Shown: positions 50,816 to 63,127 of the stretch, piece by piece
How the letters are laid out: each line of letters opens with the position of its first letter
Position numbering within the stretch: position 1 is the stretch's first letter
Assembly (NCBI RefSeq): GCF_018991925.1
Contig: NW_024756914.1
Coordinates: 3,207,848-3,271,847, forward strand
Length of the DNA: 64,000 nucleotides
Direction of reading: 5' to 3'
Origin: Homarus americanus
Lineage: Eukaryota; Arthropoda; Malacostraca; Decapoda; Nephropidae
Notes under the pieces: model-generated
What the model saw: the letters and a program-made list of their open reading frames with translations, nothing else
What the model was told of the DNA's origin: nothing
Databases searched by the model: none
Program-made: the position numbers and the translations under genes

Positions 50816-50989
50816 AAACACAAAACTCAAGGAATAGGATTATCTGTACATAAGTAAATGAATTTCTCCGCATGTCTAAACAAACTGAGAAGAGAATAAT
50901 ATGTTATTTACCTTCTGAATACCTAACTACCACTCAGGGCAGGAGCACGCTGCAGGTCAACACTCATACACACGCATCAACAACAAGTG

Positions 50990-51330
50990 TGCAATAGTAA
51001 GGTGCTCTAGACAACAGTCAGTGTATTACTTCACCAGTCTGGGTTAACTAACATGATAATTACATAACAAATATTACATTATCATCACTGCAACAACCCC
51101 ACATAACCTCATCGATAATAACAACACCCCTGAAACACTCCCACAACCCAGATAATAATATGGAAGTAATAACAACAACACACCCTCACAACCTAGTACA
51201 ATAATAACTAAATAATAATAACAATAACACAGCTTAAAATACTCCAACAACCCAGAATGTTATAAAGTATTAGCCCATAACAACCCCTCAACAACCCATC
51301 ACAACTTAAGATACATTACAGCTTGATGTT
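50990..51330. repeat. Word-biased region (AACAACCC / ATAATAA)
   Basis: ACAACCCA, ATAATAACAA and TAACAACAC words recur irregularly. Confidence 0.55.
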
Positions 51331-51376
51331 GTAAAGGAAGCGCTGTCAGTCAAGACCATCCCCCAGAGACAAGAAA

Positions 51377-51393
51377 TGTGTGTGTGTGTGTGT

Positions 51394-51428
<35 letters not shown>

Positions 51429-51463
51429 GGTGTGTGTGTGTGTGTGTGTGGGGGTGTGTGTGT
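51377..51463. repeat. (TG)n with GGG interruptions
   Basis: About 87 bases of TG interrupted by GGG or GGGG at intervals of about 16-32 bases. Confidence 0.95.
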
Positions 51464-52230
51464 AGAGGAGCAAATGGATTCCTCCTTGAGTAGTTCGTCT
51501 TCGTTACTGTCAAGGAGTCGGGAGCTTCCACAACCAACTCCAACTACACCCTGGGAATTCTCAAAGTCCCAGCAGAGAACATTGCCTCTCAGGATACACA
51601 CAGCTGGCGCATTTGAGTTTGGAGAGCAAAATGGCGTCAAGATTACACTAAGACTTATATAACGAGACAAGACACCCCCAGCCCCCCCTTCACCCCCCTC
51701 CCCCGCCACACACACCTCCATCAGGCTACGTGCTCTTCCAATCCCACAATTTCTCATCGAAAATTAAAAAAAATCTTTGACTAGGATAAAAAAACTCATG
51801 TATTGACGTCTGGTAGTTGGTGCTAGGAGTTCTATTAAGTCTTCTGGTTCTGAAGCTTTAGCCTTTTGAAATATTATATAACGTATTCTGTGTTGAAAAG
51901 TCTCTAGTTAGAAATACATATATGTTCTAGTTGTGTAAAAGCTCCATAAGAGGAAATGCTGTTGAATGTTTTAGTTTAGGAGTTTTGTAGCTGAAAAAAT
52001 TACAATTATTCTACATTTGAAGGAATGTAATTTGACTCGTTTACATATGTATGTATATTAAAACTGTTGAAAGTAAATATGGGGTTATGTAAATATAAGG
52101 CAGACGGATAAAAAAAAATACGACACAGGTAGACTGAAAGACGAAGAGAGAGAGAGAGAACAAACACACGGGGGGTTTAGCCGCCAACGCAATGAAAGAA
52201 TTACTTGTTATTGTTCCCTGGGGTGCTAGT
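51464..52230. other. Unique sequence, no gene seen
   Basis: ATGGCGTCAAGATTACACT at about 51,630 resembles ATGGCGTCGAAATTACGCT at about 31,469. No exon is recognised. Confidence 0.5.
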
Positions 52231-52234
52231 GACC

Positions 52235-52715
52235 CTCCTCTCTCCCTCTCCCTCTCCTCTCCTTTCCAGCTGCTCTCTCCAACACTTCTTTCCTTCTCCC
52301 TAAGTCCCCAACAAGCTCTTCTCCCCACCAGCTCTTCTCCCCAACATGCCCTCCTCTCCCCCAGCCTCCCCTCCCAACATTACCGCAAAAAGAAAATTAC
52401 TGGGCGGGAGAAAGGAAGGGAAGGGCCTGAAGAGGGGAAAGGGGGTAGGGGAGGGAAGGAGAGAGGAGGGGAAAACGAGGGGAGGAAAGTGGAGAGGGGT
52501 AAGAAAATCGGGCGAGGGAAGAAGAGAGGGGAGGGGGAGGGTGGGAAGTGGAGAGGGGAGTACAGGCGGTAGAAGAAGGGAAGGAGAGGTCAGGGGAAGA
52601 GCAAGAAAAGATTAAAGGAGTGGAAGGAGAGGTTATAGGAAGGGAGGAGGAAAGAGATTAAAGGAGGGGAGAGGGAAGGAGGAAAGGGAAGAGGGAAGGA
52701 TTGAAGACTAAGGAA
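52235..52715. repeat. Pyrimidine tract followed by polypurine tract
   Basis: CTCCC/CCCAAC-rich from 52,235 to 52,380, then over 300 bases of A/G-rich GGGGAAAGG-type sequence. Confidence 0.85.
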
Positions 52716-52889
52716 TTAGCAAGAGGTCAATTGAGTTAACGGATATTCAAATTACCTGTATACAACCATAACTAATTAATTACCTGCTAAAGTGAATGAT
52801 GAAAGACCCTAACTTATCCAATATCTCCCCCCCCCCTTATTAAATTTTCCTATCTCCCCTGTTGCGTCTCTCTACCCAATCATCAATTA

Positions 52890-55800
52890 CCATCTAGTGT
52901 CTACCATCTAGTGTCTACCATCTAGTGTCTACCATCTAGTGTCTACCATCTAGTGTCTACCATCTACTGTCTACCATCTAGTGTCTACCATCTACTGTCT
53001 ACCATCTAGTGTCTACCATCTACTGTCTACCATCTAGTGTCTACCATCTACTGTCACCATCTAGTGTCTACCATCCACTGTTCACCATCCAGTTCACCAT
53101 CTAGTGTCTACCATCCAGTGTCTACCATCACTGTCTACCATCTAGTGTTCATCTAGTGTCTACCATCTAGTGTCCACCATCTAGTGTCTACCATCTACTG
53201 TCTACCATCCAGTGTCTACCATCTAGTGTCTACCATCTACTGTCTACCATCTACTGTCCACCATCTACAGCTCCACCATCTAGTGTCTACCATCCAGCTC
53301 CACCATCTAGTCTCACCATCTAGTGTCTACCATCTAGTGTCACCATCCAGTGTCTACCATCCACTGTCCACCATCCAGGTCTACCATCCAGTGCCACCAT
53401 CTACTGTCCACCATCCACTGTCCACCATCTACTGTCACCATCCAGTGTCCACCATCCAGTGTCCACCATCCAGTGTCTACCATCCACTGTCCACCATCTA
53501 GTGTCTACCATCTAGTGTCCACCATCTAGTGTCTACCATCTAGTGTCTACCATCTACTGTCCACCATCCAGTGTCTACCATCTACTGTCACCATCTAGTG
53601 TCTACCATCTCACTGTCTACCATCCAGTGTCTACCATCCTACTGTCCACCATCCAGTGTCTACCATCCACTGTCCACCATCCAGTGTCTACCATCCAGTG
53701 TCCACCATCTAGTTCACCATCTACTGTCTACCATCTAGTGTCTACCATCTAGTGTCTACCATCCAGCACCATCCAGTGTCTACCATCTACTGTCCACCAT
53801 CTAGTGTCTACCATCTAGTGTCTACCATCTAGTGTCTACCATCTACTGTCTACCATCTAGCTGTCTACCATCTACTGTCTACCATCTAGTGTCTACCATC
53901 TACTGTCTACCATCTAGTGTCTACCATCTACTGTCTACCATCTAGTGTCTACCATCTACTGTTCACCATCTACTGTCTACCATCTAGTGTCTACCATCTA
54001 CTGTCTACCATCTACTGTCTACCATCTAGTGTCCACCATCTACTGTCCACCATCTACTGTCTACCATCTAGTGTCTACCATCCAGTGTCCACCATCTAGT
54101 GTCTACCATCTACGTCCACCATCTAGTGTCTACCATCTACTGTCCACCATCTAGCGTCTACCATCCATCGTTCACCATCCAGTGTCCACCATCCAGTGTC
54201 TACCATCTAGCCCATCCAGTCCACCATCCAGCTGTCCACCATCCACTGTCCACCATCCAGTGTCCACCATCCACTGTCTACCATCTAGTGTCTCACCATC
54301 CAGTGTCTACCATCTAGTGTCCACCATCTACTGTCCACCATCCAGCGTCCACCATCTCAGTGTCTACCATCTAGTGTCTACCATCTAGTGTCTACCATCC
54401 ACTGTCTCACCATCTAGTGTCTACCATCTACTGTCTACCATCTAGTGTCTACCATCTACTGTCTACCATCAGTTCCCACCATCCACTGTCCACCATCCAG
54501 TGTCTACCATCCACTGTCCACCATCTAGTGTCCACCATCTACTGTCTACCATCTAGTGTTCACATCTAGTGTCTACCATCTAGTGTCTACCATCTACTGT
54601 CTACCATCTAGTGTCTACCATCTACTGGTCACCATCTAGTGTCTACCATCTACTGTCTACCATCTAGTGTCTACCATCTACTGTCTACCATCTAGCTCTA
54701 CCATCTAGTGTCCACCATCTAGTGTCTACCATCCACTGTCTACCATCTAGTGTCCACCATCTAGTGTCTACCATCTACTGTCACCATCTACTGTCTACCA
54801 TCTCTGTCTACCATCTAGTGTCTACCATCCACTGTCTACCATCTAGTGTCTACCATCTACTGTCTACCATCTAGTGTCTACCATCTAGTGTCTACCATCC
54901 ACTGTCCATCCAGTCCACACCATCCACCGTCCACCATCCAGTCCACCATCCAGTGTCCACCATCCAGTGTCCACCATCCAGTCAGCGTCCACCATCCACT
55001 GTCCACCATCTAGTGTCCACCATCCAGTGTCCACCATCTGTCTCACCATCCACTGTCCACCATCCAGTGTCTCACCATCCACGTGTCTACCATCCAGTGT
55101 CTACCATCCACTGTCCACCATCCAGTGTCTCACCATCCACTGTCTACCATCTAGTGTCTACCATCCACTGTCTACCATCTAGTGTCTACCATCTCACTGT
55201 CTACCATCTAGTGTCTACCATCTACTGTCACCATCTAGTGTCTACCATCTACCGGTTCACCATCTGTTCACCATCTACTGTCTACCATCTAGTGTCTACC
55301 ATCTACCTGTCTACCATCTAGTGTCTACCATCCACTGTCCACCATCCAGCGTCTACCATCCACTGTCCACCACCATCCAGCGTCCACCATCCACTGTCCA
55401 CCATCCAGTGTCCACCATCCACTGTCCACCATCCAGTGCCCACCATCCACCGTCCACCATCCAGCGTCCACCATCCAGCGTCCACCATCCAGCTGTCCAC
55501 CATCCACTGTCCACCCATCCAGCTGTCTCACCATCCAGTGTCTCCCATCCAGCGTCTCCCATCTACTGTCCACCATCTAGTGTCTACCATCTACTGTCCA
55601 CCATCCAGTGTCCACCATCCACTGTCTACCATCCAGTGTCCACCATCCACTGTCACCATCCAGCGTCCATCCACTGGTTCACCATCCAGTGTCCACCATC
55701 CAGTGTCTACCATCCACGTCTCACCATCCACTGTCACCATCCAGTGTTCACCATCCAGTGTCCACCATCCAGTGTCCACCATCCACCGTCCACCATCCAG

Positions 55801-58800
55801 TGTCCACCATCCAGCGTCCACCATCCACCGTCCACCATCCACCGTCCACCATCCACCGTCCACCATCCAGCGTCCACCATCCAGCTGTCCACCATCCAGT
55901 GTCCACCATCCAGCGTCCACCATCCACCGGTCCACCATCCACCGTCCACCATCCAGCTGTTCACCATCCAGGCCCACCATCCACCGTCCACCATCCAGCG
56001 TCCACCATCCACTGTCTCACCATCCACCGGTTCACCATCCAGTGTCCACCATCCACCGTCCACCATCCAGTGCCCACCATCTCAATCACGTCTCACCATC
56101 CAGCGTCCACCATCCACCGTCTCACCATCCAGTCTCACCATCCAGTGTCCACCATCCAGTGTCTACCATCCACTGTCTCACCATCCAGCGTCCACCATCC
56201 ACCGTCCACCATCCACGTCTCCCATCCAGCGTCTCACCATCCACCGTCCACCATCCAGCGTCCACCATCCACCGTCCACCATCCAGCGTCCACCATCCAG
56301 CGTCCACCTCCACCGTCCACCATCCACCGTCCACCATCCACCGTCCACCATCCAGCGTCTCACCATCCACCGTCCACCATCCACTGTCCACCATCCAGCG
56401 TCCACCATCCAGCGTCCACCATCCAGCGTCTACCATCCAGTGTCTACCATCCACCGTTCACCATCCACCGTCTACCATCCAGCGTCTACCACCATCCACT
56501 GTCTGCCCATCCAGCGTCCACCATCCACTGTCTACCATCCAGTGTCTTACCATCCAGTGTCTACCATCTAGTGCCCACCATCTACTGTTCACCATCCAGT
56601 GTCCACCATCCAGCGTCCACCATCCAGCGTCCACCATCCAGCGTCCACCATCCACCGTCCACCATCCACCGTCCACCATCCAGCGTCCACCATCCACCGT
56701 CCACCATCCAGCGTCCACCATCCACCGTCTCACCATCCAGTGTCCACCATCCAGTGTCTACCATCCAGTGTCTCACCATCCACCGTCCACCATCCATGTC
56801 TCACCATCCAGGTCTCACATCCAGTCTACCATCCAGTGTCTACCATCCAGCGTCCACCATCCACTGTCTCACCATCCAGTGTCCACCATCCAGCGTCTCA
56901 CCATCCACTGTCTACCATCCACTGTCTACCATCTACTGTCTACATCCAGTGTCTCCATCCAGTCTACCATCCATGTCCACCATCCACCGTCCACATCCAC
57001 CGTTCACCATCCACTGTCTACCATCAGTCTACCATCCACTCACCATCCACTGTCCACACCACGTCCACCATCTACCGTCCACCATCCCACCATCTACATC
57101 CATCACCATCCAGTGCCCACCATCCAGTGTCCACCATCTGCGTCTACCATCTCATCATCCACCATCTACTGTCTACCATCTACTGTCTACCATCCAGTGT
57201 CTACCATCTACTGTCTACCATCTAGTGTCTACCATCTAGTGTCTACCATCTCAGCCACCATCTACCGTCTACCATCCAGTGTCTACCATCTAGTGTCCAC
57301 CATCTAGTGTCTACCATCCAGTGTCTACCATCTACTGTCTACCATCTAGTGTCTACCATCCACCGTCCACCATCCAGTGTCTACCATCCAGTGTCTACCA
57401 TCCAGTGCCCACCATCCACTGTCCACCATCTAGTGTCTACCATCTAGTGTCTCCACCATGTCCACCATCTACTCCACCATCCAGTGTCTACCATCCAGTG
57501 TCTACCATCCACTCCACCATCCAGCGTTCCACCACTGTTCACCATCCAGTGTCTACCATCCAGTGTCTACCATCCAGTCTCACTCCAGCGTTCACCATCC
57601 ACTGTCTACCATCCAGTGTTCACCATCCAGTGTCTCCACCATCTAGTGTCTACCATCTACCGTCTACCATCTACTGTCCACCATCTAGTGTCTACCATCC
57701 AGTCCACCATCTACCGTCTACCATCTAGTGTCTACCATCTACTGTCTACCATCTAGTGTCCCCATCTAGTGTCCACCATCTAGTGTCCACCATCCAGTGT
57801 CTACCATCCATCGGTCCACCATCCACACTGTCCACCATCCAGTGTCTACCATCCAGTGTCCACCATCTACTGTCCACCATCCAGTTCACCATCCATCATT
57901 CACCATCCAGTTCACCATCCAGTGTCCACCATCCAGTGTCTACCATCCAGTGCTCACCATCTACTGTCTCACCATCTATGTCTACCATCTAGTGTCCACC
58001 ATCCAGTGTCTACCATCTCATCGTTCACCATCCACTGCCATCTGTCCACCATCTAGTGTCTACCATCCACCGTTCACCATCCAGTGTCCACCATCCACTG
58101 TCTCACCATCTAGTGTCTACCATCTACTGTCTACCATCTAGTTCACCATCCACTGTCTACCATCTAGTGTCTACCATCTAGTGTCTACCATCCAGTGTCT
58201 ACCATCTATGTCTACCATCTAGTGTCCTACCATCCAGCGTCCACCATCCAGTGTCCACCATCCACCCATCCAGCAGTCCACCATCCAGTCCCACCATCCA
58301 CCGTCCACCATCCACTGTCCACCATCCAGCACCACCATCCAGTGTCCACTGCCACCATCCACTGTCCACCATCCACTGGTCCACCATCCAGCGTCCACCA
58401 TCCAGTGTCCACATCCACTGTCTCACCATCTAGTGTCTACCCATCCACTGTCCCATCTATGTCTACCATCCATGTCTCACCTCAATCTGTGCCCACCATC
58501 CAGTGTCCACCATCCAGTGTCTACCATCCACTGTCCACCATCCATGTCTACCATCTCACTGTCCACCATCTAATGGTTCACCATCTACTGTCCACCATCC
58601 AGTGTCTACCATCTAGTGTCCACCATCCAACGTCCACCATCCAGTGTCCACCATCCAGAGTTCACATCCACTGTCCACCATCCAGTGTCCACCATCCAGC
58701 AGTCCACCATCCACCTGTCCACCATCCAGGTTCACCATCCATCCCACCATCCAGTGTCCACCATCCAGCTGTCCACCATCCACTGTCCACCATCCACTGT

Positions 58801-61300
58801 CCCACCATCCAGTGTCCACCATCCACAGTCCACCATCCAGCGTCCACCATCCATCAGTCCCACCATCCAGTGTCTACCATCCAGTGTCTGACCATCTAGT
58901 GTCTCCATCCAGTGTCTACCATCTAGTGTCCACCATCTACTGTCTACCATCCAGTCTTACCATCCAGTGTCCACCATCTGTGCCCACCACTGGTTCACCA
59001 TCTACTGTCTACCATCTACTGTCCACCATCTAGTGTCTACCATCTAGTGTCTACCATCTCACCGTCCACCATCCACTGTCCACCATCCACCATCTACCGT
59101 CCACCATCCACTGTCCACCATCCACTGTCCACCATCCAAGTCTGCCCCATCCAGTGTCCATCCAACGTCTACCATCCACTGTCCACCATCCACCATCCAC
59201 TGTCCACCAGTGTCTACCATCCACTGGTCACCATCCAGTGTCTACCATCCAGTGTCTACCATCCACGTCCACCATCCAGTGTCTACCATCTACTGTCTAC
59301 CATCCAGTGCCACCATCCATCAGTCCACCATCCACTGTCTACCATCCTTGTTCACCATCAGTGTCACCATCCAGTGTCTACCATCTACTGTCTACCATCA
59401 CTGTCCACCATCTAGTGTCTACCATCCACTGTCTACCATCAGCACCATCCACTGTCCACCATCCAGCCCATCCAGTCTGCCATCCTACCCATCCAGCGTC
59501 TACCATCCAGTCTACCATCCACTGTCTGACCATCCAGTGTCTACCATCCATGTCCACCATCCAAGTCTACCATCCACTGTCCACCATCCAGTGTCCACCA
59601 TCCACCCTGTCCACCATCCATCGTCCACCATCCAGTGCCCACCGTCCATTTCATCTACCATCCATGTCCAACCAGTGCGTCCACCATCCACGTCTACCAT
59701 CTACCGTCTACCATCCAGTGTCTACCATCCAGTGTCTACCATCTAGTGTCTACCATCCACCGTTCACCATCTAGTGTCTACCATCTACTGTCCACCATCC
59801 ACTGTTCACCATCTAGTGTCTACCATCTAGTGTCTACCATCTAGTGTCTACCATCCAGTGTCTACCATCTAGTGTTCACATCCACTGTCTACCATCCACT
59901 GTCCACCATCCACTGTCCACCATCCATCTTCCACCATCCATGTCCACCATCCACTGTCCACCACCAGTGTCCACCATCCACGTCCACCATCCAGCGTCCA
60001 CCATCCACCATCTACCGTCCACCATCCACTGTCCACCATCCACTGTCTACACCCATCTACGCCACCATCTAGTGTCTACCATCTAGTGTCTACCATCCAG
60101 CTCTCATCCAGTGTCTACCATCCATCGTCTACCATCCAAGTCCACCATCCAGTGTCCACCATCTCACCATCTAGTGTCTACCATCCAGTGTCTACCATCT
60201 AGTGTCTACCATCCACTGTCTACCATCCATCATTCACCATCTACTGTCTACCATCTAGTGTCCACCATCCAGTGTCTACCATCTAGTGTCACCATCTACT
60301 GTCTACCATCTAGTGTCTACCATCCAGTGTCCACCATCCAGTCCAACCATCCACTGTCCACCATCCAGTCCACCATCCACCATCCACTGTCCACCATCCA
60401 GTGTCCACCATCCAGCCACCATCCACCGTCCACCATCCAGTTCACCATCCAGCGTCTACCATCCACCGTCCCATCCACTGTCACCATCCACTGTCCACCA
60501 TCCACCGTCCACCATCCATCAGTCTCACCATCCACTGTCCACCATCCACTGTCCACCATCCAGTGTCCACCATCTCACTGTCTACCATCCACTGTCTACC
60601 ATCTACTGTCCACCATCCACTGTCTACCATCCATCAGCCTACCATCTAGGTCTACCATCTAGTGCTCACCATCCACTGTCTACCATCTACTGTCTACCAT
60701 CTACTGTCCACCATCTACTGTCTACCATCCAGTGTCTACCATCTACTGTCCACCATCAGTGTCTACCATCTACTGTCCACCATCCAGTCCACCATCTACT
60801 GTCTACCATCCAGTCTACCATCCACTCACTGTCCACCATCCATGTCTACCATCTAGTGTCTACCATCTAGTGTCTACCATCCAGTGTCTACCATCCAGTG
60901 TCCACCATCCAGTCCTCCATCCAGTGTCTACCATCAAGTCTACCATCTACTGTCCACCATCCAGTGTCTACCATCCAGAGTTCACCATCTACTGTCTACC
61001 ATCTACTGTCTACCATCTAGTGTCTACCATCTACTGTCTACCATCTGACCACCATCTACTGTCTACCATCTAGTGTCTACCATCTAGTGTCTACCATCTA
61101 GTGTCTACCATCCACCGTTCACATCTACTGTCTACCATCTAGTGTCTACCATCTACTGTCTACCATCTACTGTCCACCATCTAGTGTCTACCATCCATCA
61201 TCATCACCATCAATCTACATCAGGTCTACCATCCTGTCTACCATCTAGTGTCTACCATCTAGTGTCTACCATCTAGTGTCTACCATCCACCATCCACTCC
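52890..61300. repeat. Giant 14 bp minisatellite, about 600 units
   Basis: The unit is CCATCYASYGTCYA (equivalently TACCATCTAGTGTC), repeated for about 8.4 kb with frequent 1-3 base indels and point variants. Four positions vary systematically: three C/T and one C/G. T-type units (CCATCTAGTGTCTA) dominate 52,890-54,880 and 60,640-61,300. C-type units (CCATCCAGCGTCCA, CCATCCACCGTCCA) dominate 55,320-57,130, with smaller C-rich patches near 58,200-58,870, 59,060-59,250 and 60,330-60,600. Because 14 is not a multiple of 3 and C-type units contain no stop, all plus-strand frames and the minus strand stay open for long distances in the C-rich zones; the apparent 416-, 543- and 623-codon frames are an artefact of this. 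The array lies downstream of the splice donor of the minus-strand TMEM132-like exon, so it is probably intronic. Confidence 0.98.
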
Positions 61301-61402
61301 ATCATCTATCACCTACAAACAATCTAAAACTTTGAATCTACTTTAATTCCTCAAACAACAAACAATCCCATCAAAACATTTCAATCATGATTTTCATCTG
61401 AG

Positions 61403-61467
<65 letters not shown>

Positions 61468-61584
61468 ACACACACACAAATTATTCACACCACAACATAA
61501 AACTCCGCACAAAAACACACACACACACACACACACAAAATTATTCCACATCTCCAACAAATACACAAACATTTAAAACCTGCA

Positions 61585-61645
<61 letters not shown>
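61403..61645. repeat. (AC)n cluster, three runs
   Basis: AC at about 61,405-61,464, about 61,516-61,538 and about 61,590-61,642, separated by short ACAAAC-type spacers. A short (TA)n follows at about 61,651-61,662. Confidence 0.97.
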
Positions 61646-61647
<2 letters not shown>

Positions 61648-61662
61648 CCATATATATATATA

Positions 61663-62261
61663 AAGTTAAAGAAGCTTAAGAGTCAAATACCAAAGTTCCC
61701 CCTGCAGAAAATAGCAAGAGAACGAGATTACCCGATGTAAGTTTCCGTGTGGGAGGAGGACGGGGAGAAGGACCATTACTAACATATCTTAACTCCCCGG
61801 CGGAAGTGGCCCACGCCGTCCAATAAAGGAATAAAAGTAAGGAAAGATGTAATAAAGATGGAACCGGAGAAGGCCAAGGTCCAATAAAAGAATAAAAGTT
61901 AAAAAGAGGAAAATGTGATAAGGAAGAATCTGGTGAACACGGCAGACACAAGTTTTCCCGGGAAAGACTTAAGAGGGCGAGATTACCGGGGTGAGACGGG
62001 AGTAGACGCAAAGGTAGTGGGTAAGGTAAAAGTTACAGTAGAGTCTAAGACGTAGTTGTGGTAGAGTTTAGGGTAAGAGGTGCGGTAGTGTGTCGTGGAG
62101 AGTCTTAAGTTAGAGCAACACGAGTCTAATGTTTACATGAGTCAGCAGTTTAAGAGACCCGGTCACAAAGAATCAGTAGACATACTCATGTAATCACCTC
62201 CTCCAGCGACTGACTGCTGCAGGTGCCGAGGGAGAATACTGTTAAACGTAGAGGATGAGTG
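61663..62261 (-). other. Probable intron immediately downstream of the TMEM132-like exon
   Basis: No second TMEM132-like exon is visible on the minus strand here. Words CCAATAAARGAATAAAAGT recur at about 61,820 and 61,880, a small diverged duplication. The assignment as intron rests on the consensus donor at 62,267. Confidence 0.5.
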
Positions 62262-62270
62262 ACTTACCTG
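62262..62270 (-). other. Splice donor CAG|GTAAGT
   Basis: On the minus strand the exon ends TTCTCAG at 62,268 and the intron starts GTAAGT (62,267-62,262), a perfect U1 match. In the family-like frame the exon ends with two bases (AG) of a split codon, so the intron is phase 2. Confidence 0.8.
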
Positions 62271-63127
62271 AGAACGAGGACGAGGGCCGGAAGGTTGCCT
62301 GGAGGGTGGAGGTAGAGAGGGGCGTGGATGGTGGTGCCGGGGTGGAGGGGGGCACGGGGCACCAGTACGTGCACCAGGGGATCGGAGGACAGCTCTGTAG
62401 CCGTGAGGGTCGAGGGTCAGCACCACCTCCCCTACAGGTGTCTCTGGCTGCACCGTCACTCTGGGGCCGACCTGGGCAGGGCCCCCGGCGTCTCTAGATG
62501 CGCATTCACTGGGTCCTGGAGCCGTCCCCACCAGGTACGACACCTGCACGGCCACGCGGGGGATCTTGACGGTTGCACGGGTGTGTGGCGGCCACCAGCG
62601 GGCGGGTACGGCCAGGGTTACGAGGCACGTAGCATCACCGCCCGTTTCGCCAGCTCCCGTAGGTGTACATGAGGCGGAGAGAGCGTCGGGACCGCGGCGG
62701 GTAATGACGGTGACACAGACGTGAGGGGAGTGGTGACCTCTAGCCCCAGCACCGTGCACCAGGACACGTACTGCGGGGTGGGCACGAGTCACCTCCTTGT
62801 TGACCAGATGGGCGGACACTTCCAGCTGGTGGGGCACGGAGGGCAAGTGCTGGCCCAGCCCTTCCATCTCTGTCACGTTGGTCGGTTCGTCGTCGGGAAA
62901 TTCGGGAAGGACATAGCGGGCGGGCACCGTCTGCTTGGTGCTGAAGGGGCCATAGGTGGCACGGATGAGGGCTGGTCGCGTAGGGTCGAGTACCGTGAAA
63001 CGCTCCACGTCCAGCACCCCACCCTCAGTCTCCACCCCGGGACCCAAGCCTGAGAACACGTTCTCTTCCGGCCGCAGGAAGAACCCGCTGTCAGGGTTCT
63101 GGAAGTGCAGATCGACGGCGCTGGCGG
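62268..63127 (-). CDS. Tmem132: TMEM132-like membrane protein, N-terminal ectodomain exon (partial, with apparent frameshift)
   Basis: This is an internal 860 bp exon of a TMEM132-family gene. The family comprises single-pass type I membrane proteins, mostly neural, proposed to act in adhesion and linkage to actin; the exon encodes part of the extracellular N-terminal region. Evidence: the acceptor (pyrimidines then CCCATAG) ends at 63,128 and the donor is at 62,267. Reading from 63,125, family-type landmarks appear in order: NPDSGFFL (about 63,080-63,100), ATYGPFSTKQTVP (about 62,940-62,980), VRVLVHGAG, paired cysteines in HVCVTV, SASCTP and TCLVTLAVPARWW, then VQVSYLVG and GEVVLTLD near 62,410. 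After that the same frame becomes Pro/His/Arg-rich and unlike the family, while the +1 frame (from 62,416) reads TELSSDPLVHVLVP and LHPGTTIHAPLYL, the expected continuation. One extra base (or two missing) near 62,404-62,416 explains this. The exon is far more GC-rich than its surroundings. The upstream intron is phase 1. Signal peptide and later exons are outside the window. Confidence 0.85.

Noticed and set aside
50282..50873. Cys/Val-rich proteins encoded on the minus strand
   Set aside because: Frames come from the CAA trinucleotide and CAGCCGCCACACC repeats; several overlapping frames show equivalent peptides.
55321..57307. Open frames of 416, 543 and 623 codons in the plus strand, with Ser/Pro/His/Thr-rich 14-residue periodicity
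   Set aside because: They overlap in all three frames and persist through frame-changing indels because the C-type 14 bp unit has no stop in any frame; the minus strand is open as well ([12 protein letters not shown] type). No start context, splice sites or non-repeat sequence supports a protein.
52890..61300. Possible CRISPR array because of regular short repeats
   Set aside because: There are no unique spacers between repeats; units are directly adjacent, and the context is eukaryotic.
62163..63059. Reading the exon as a complete single-exon 298-residue protein
   Set aside because: Its first codon would be GTG, family-like sequence continues upstream to an acceptor at 63,128, and the last residues lie beyond a perfect GTAAGT donor; it is an internal exon.
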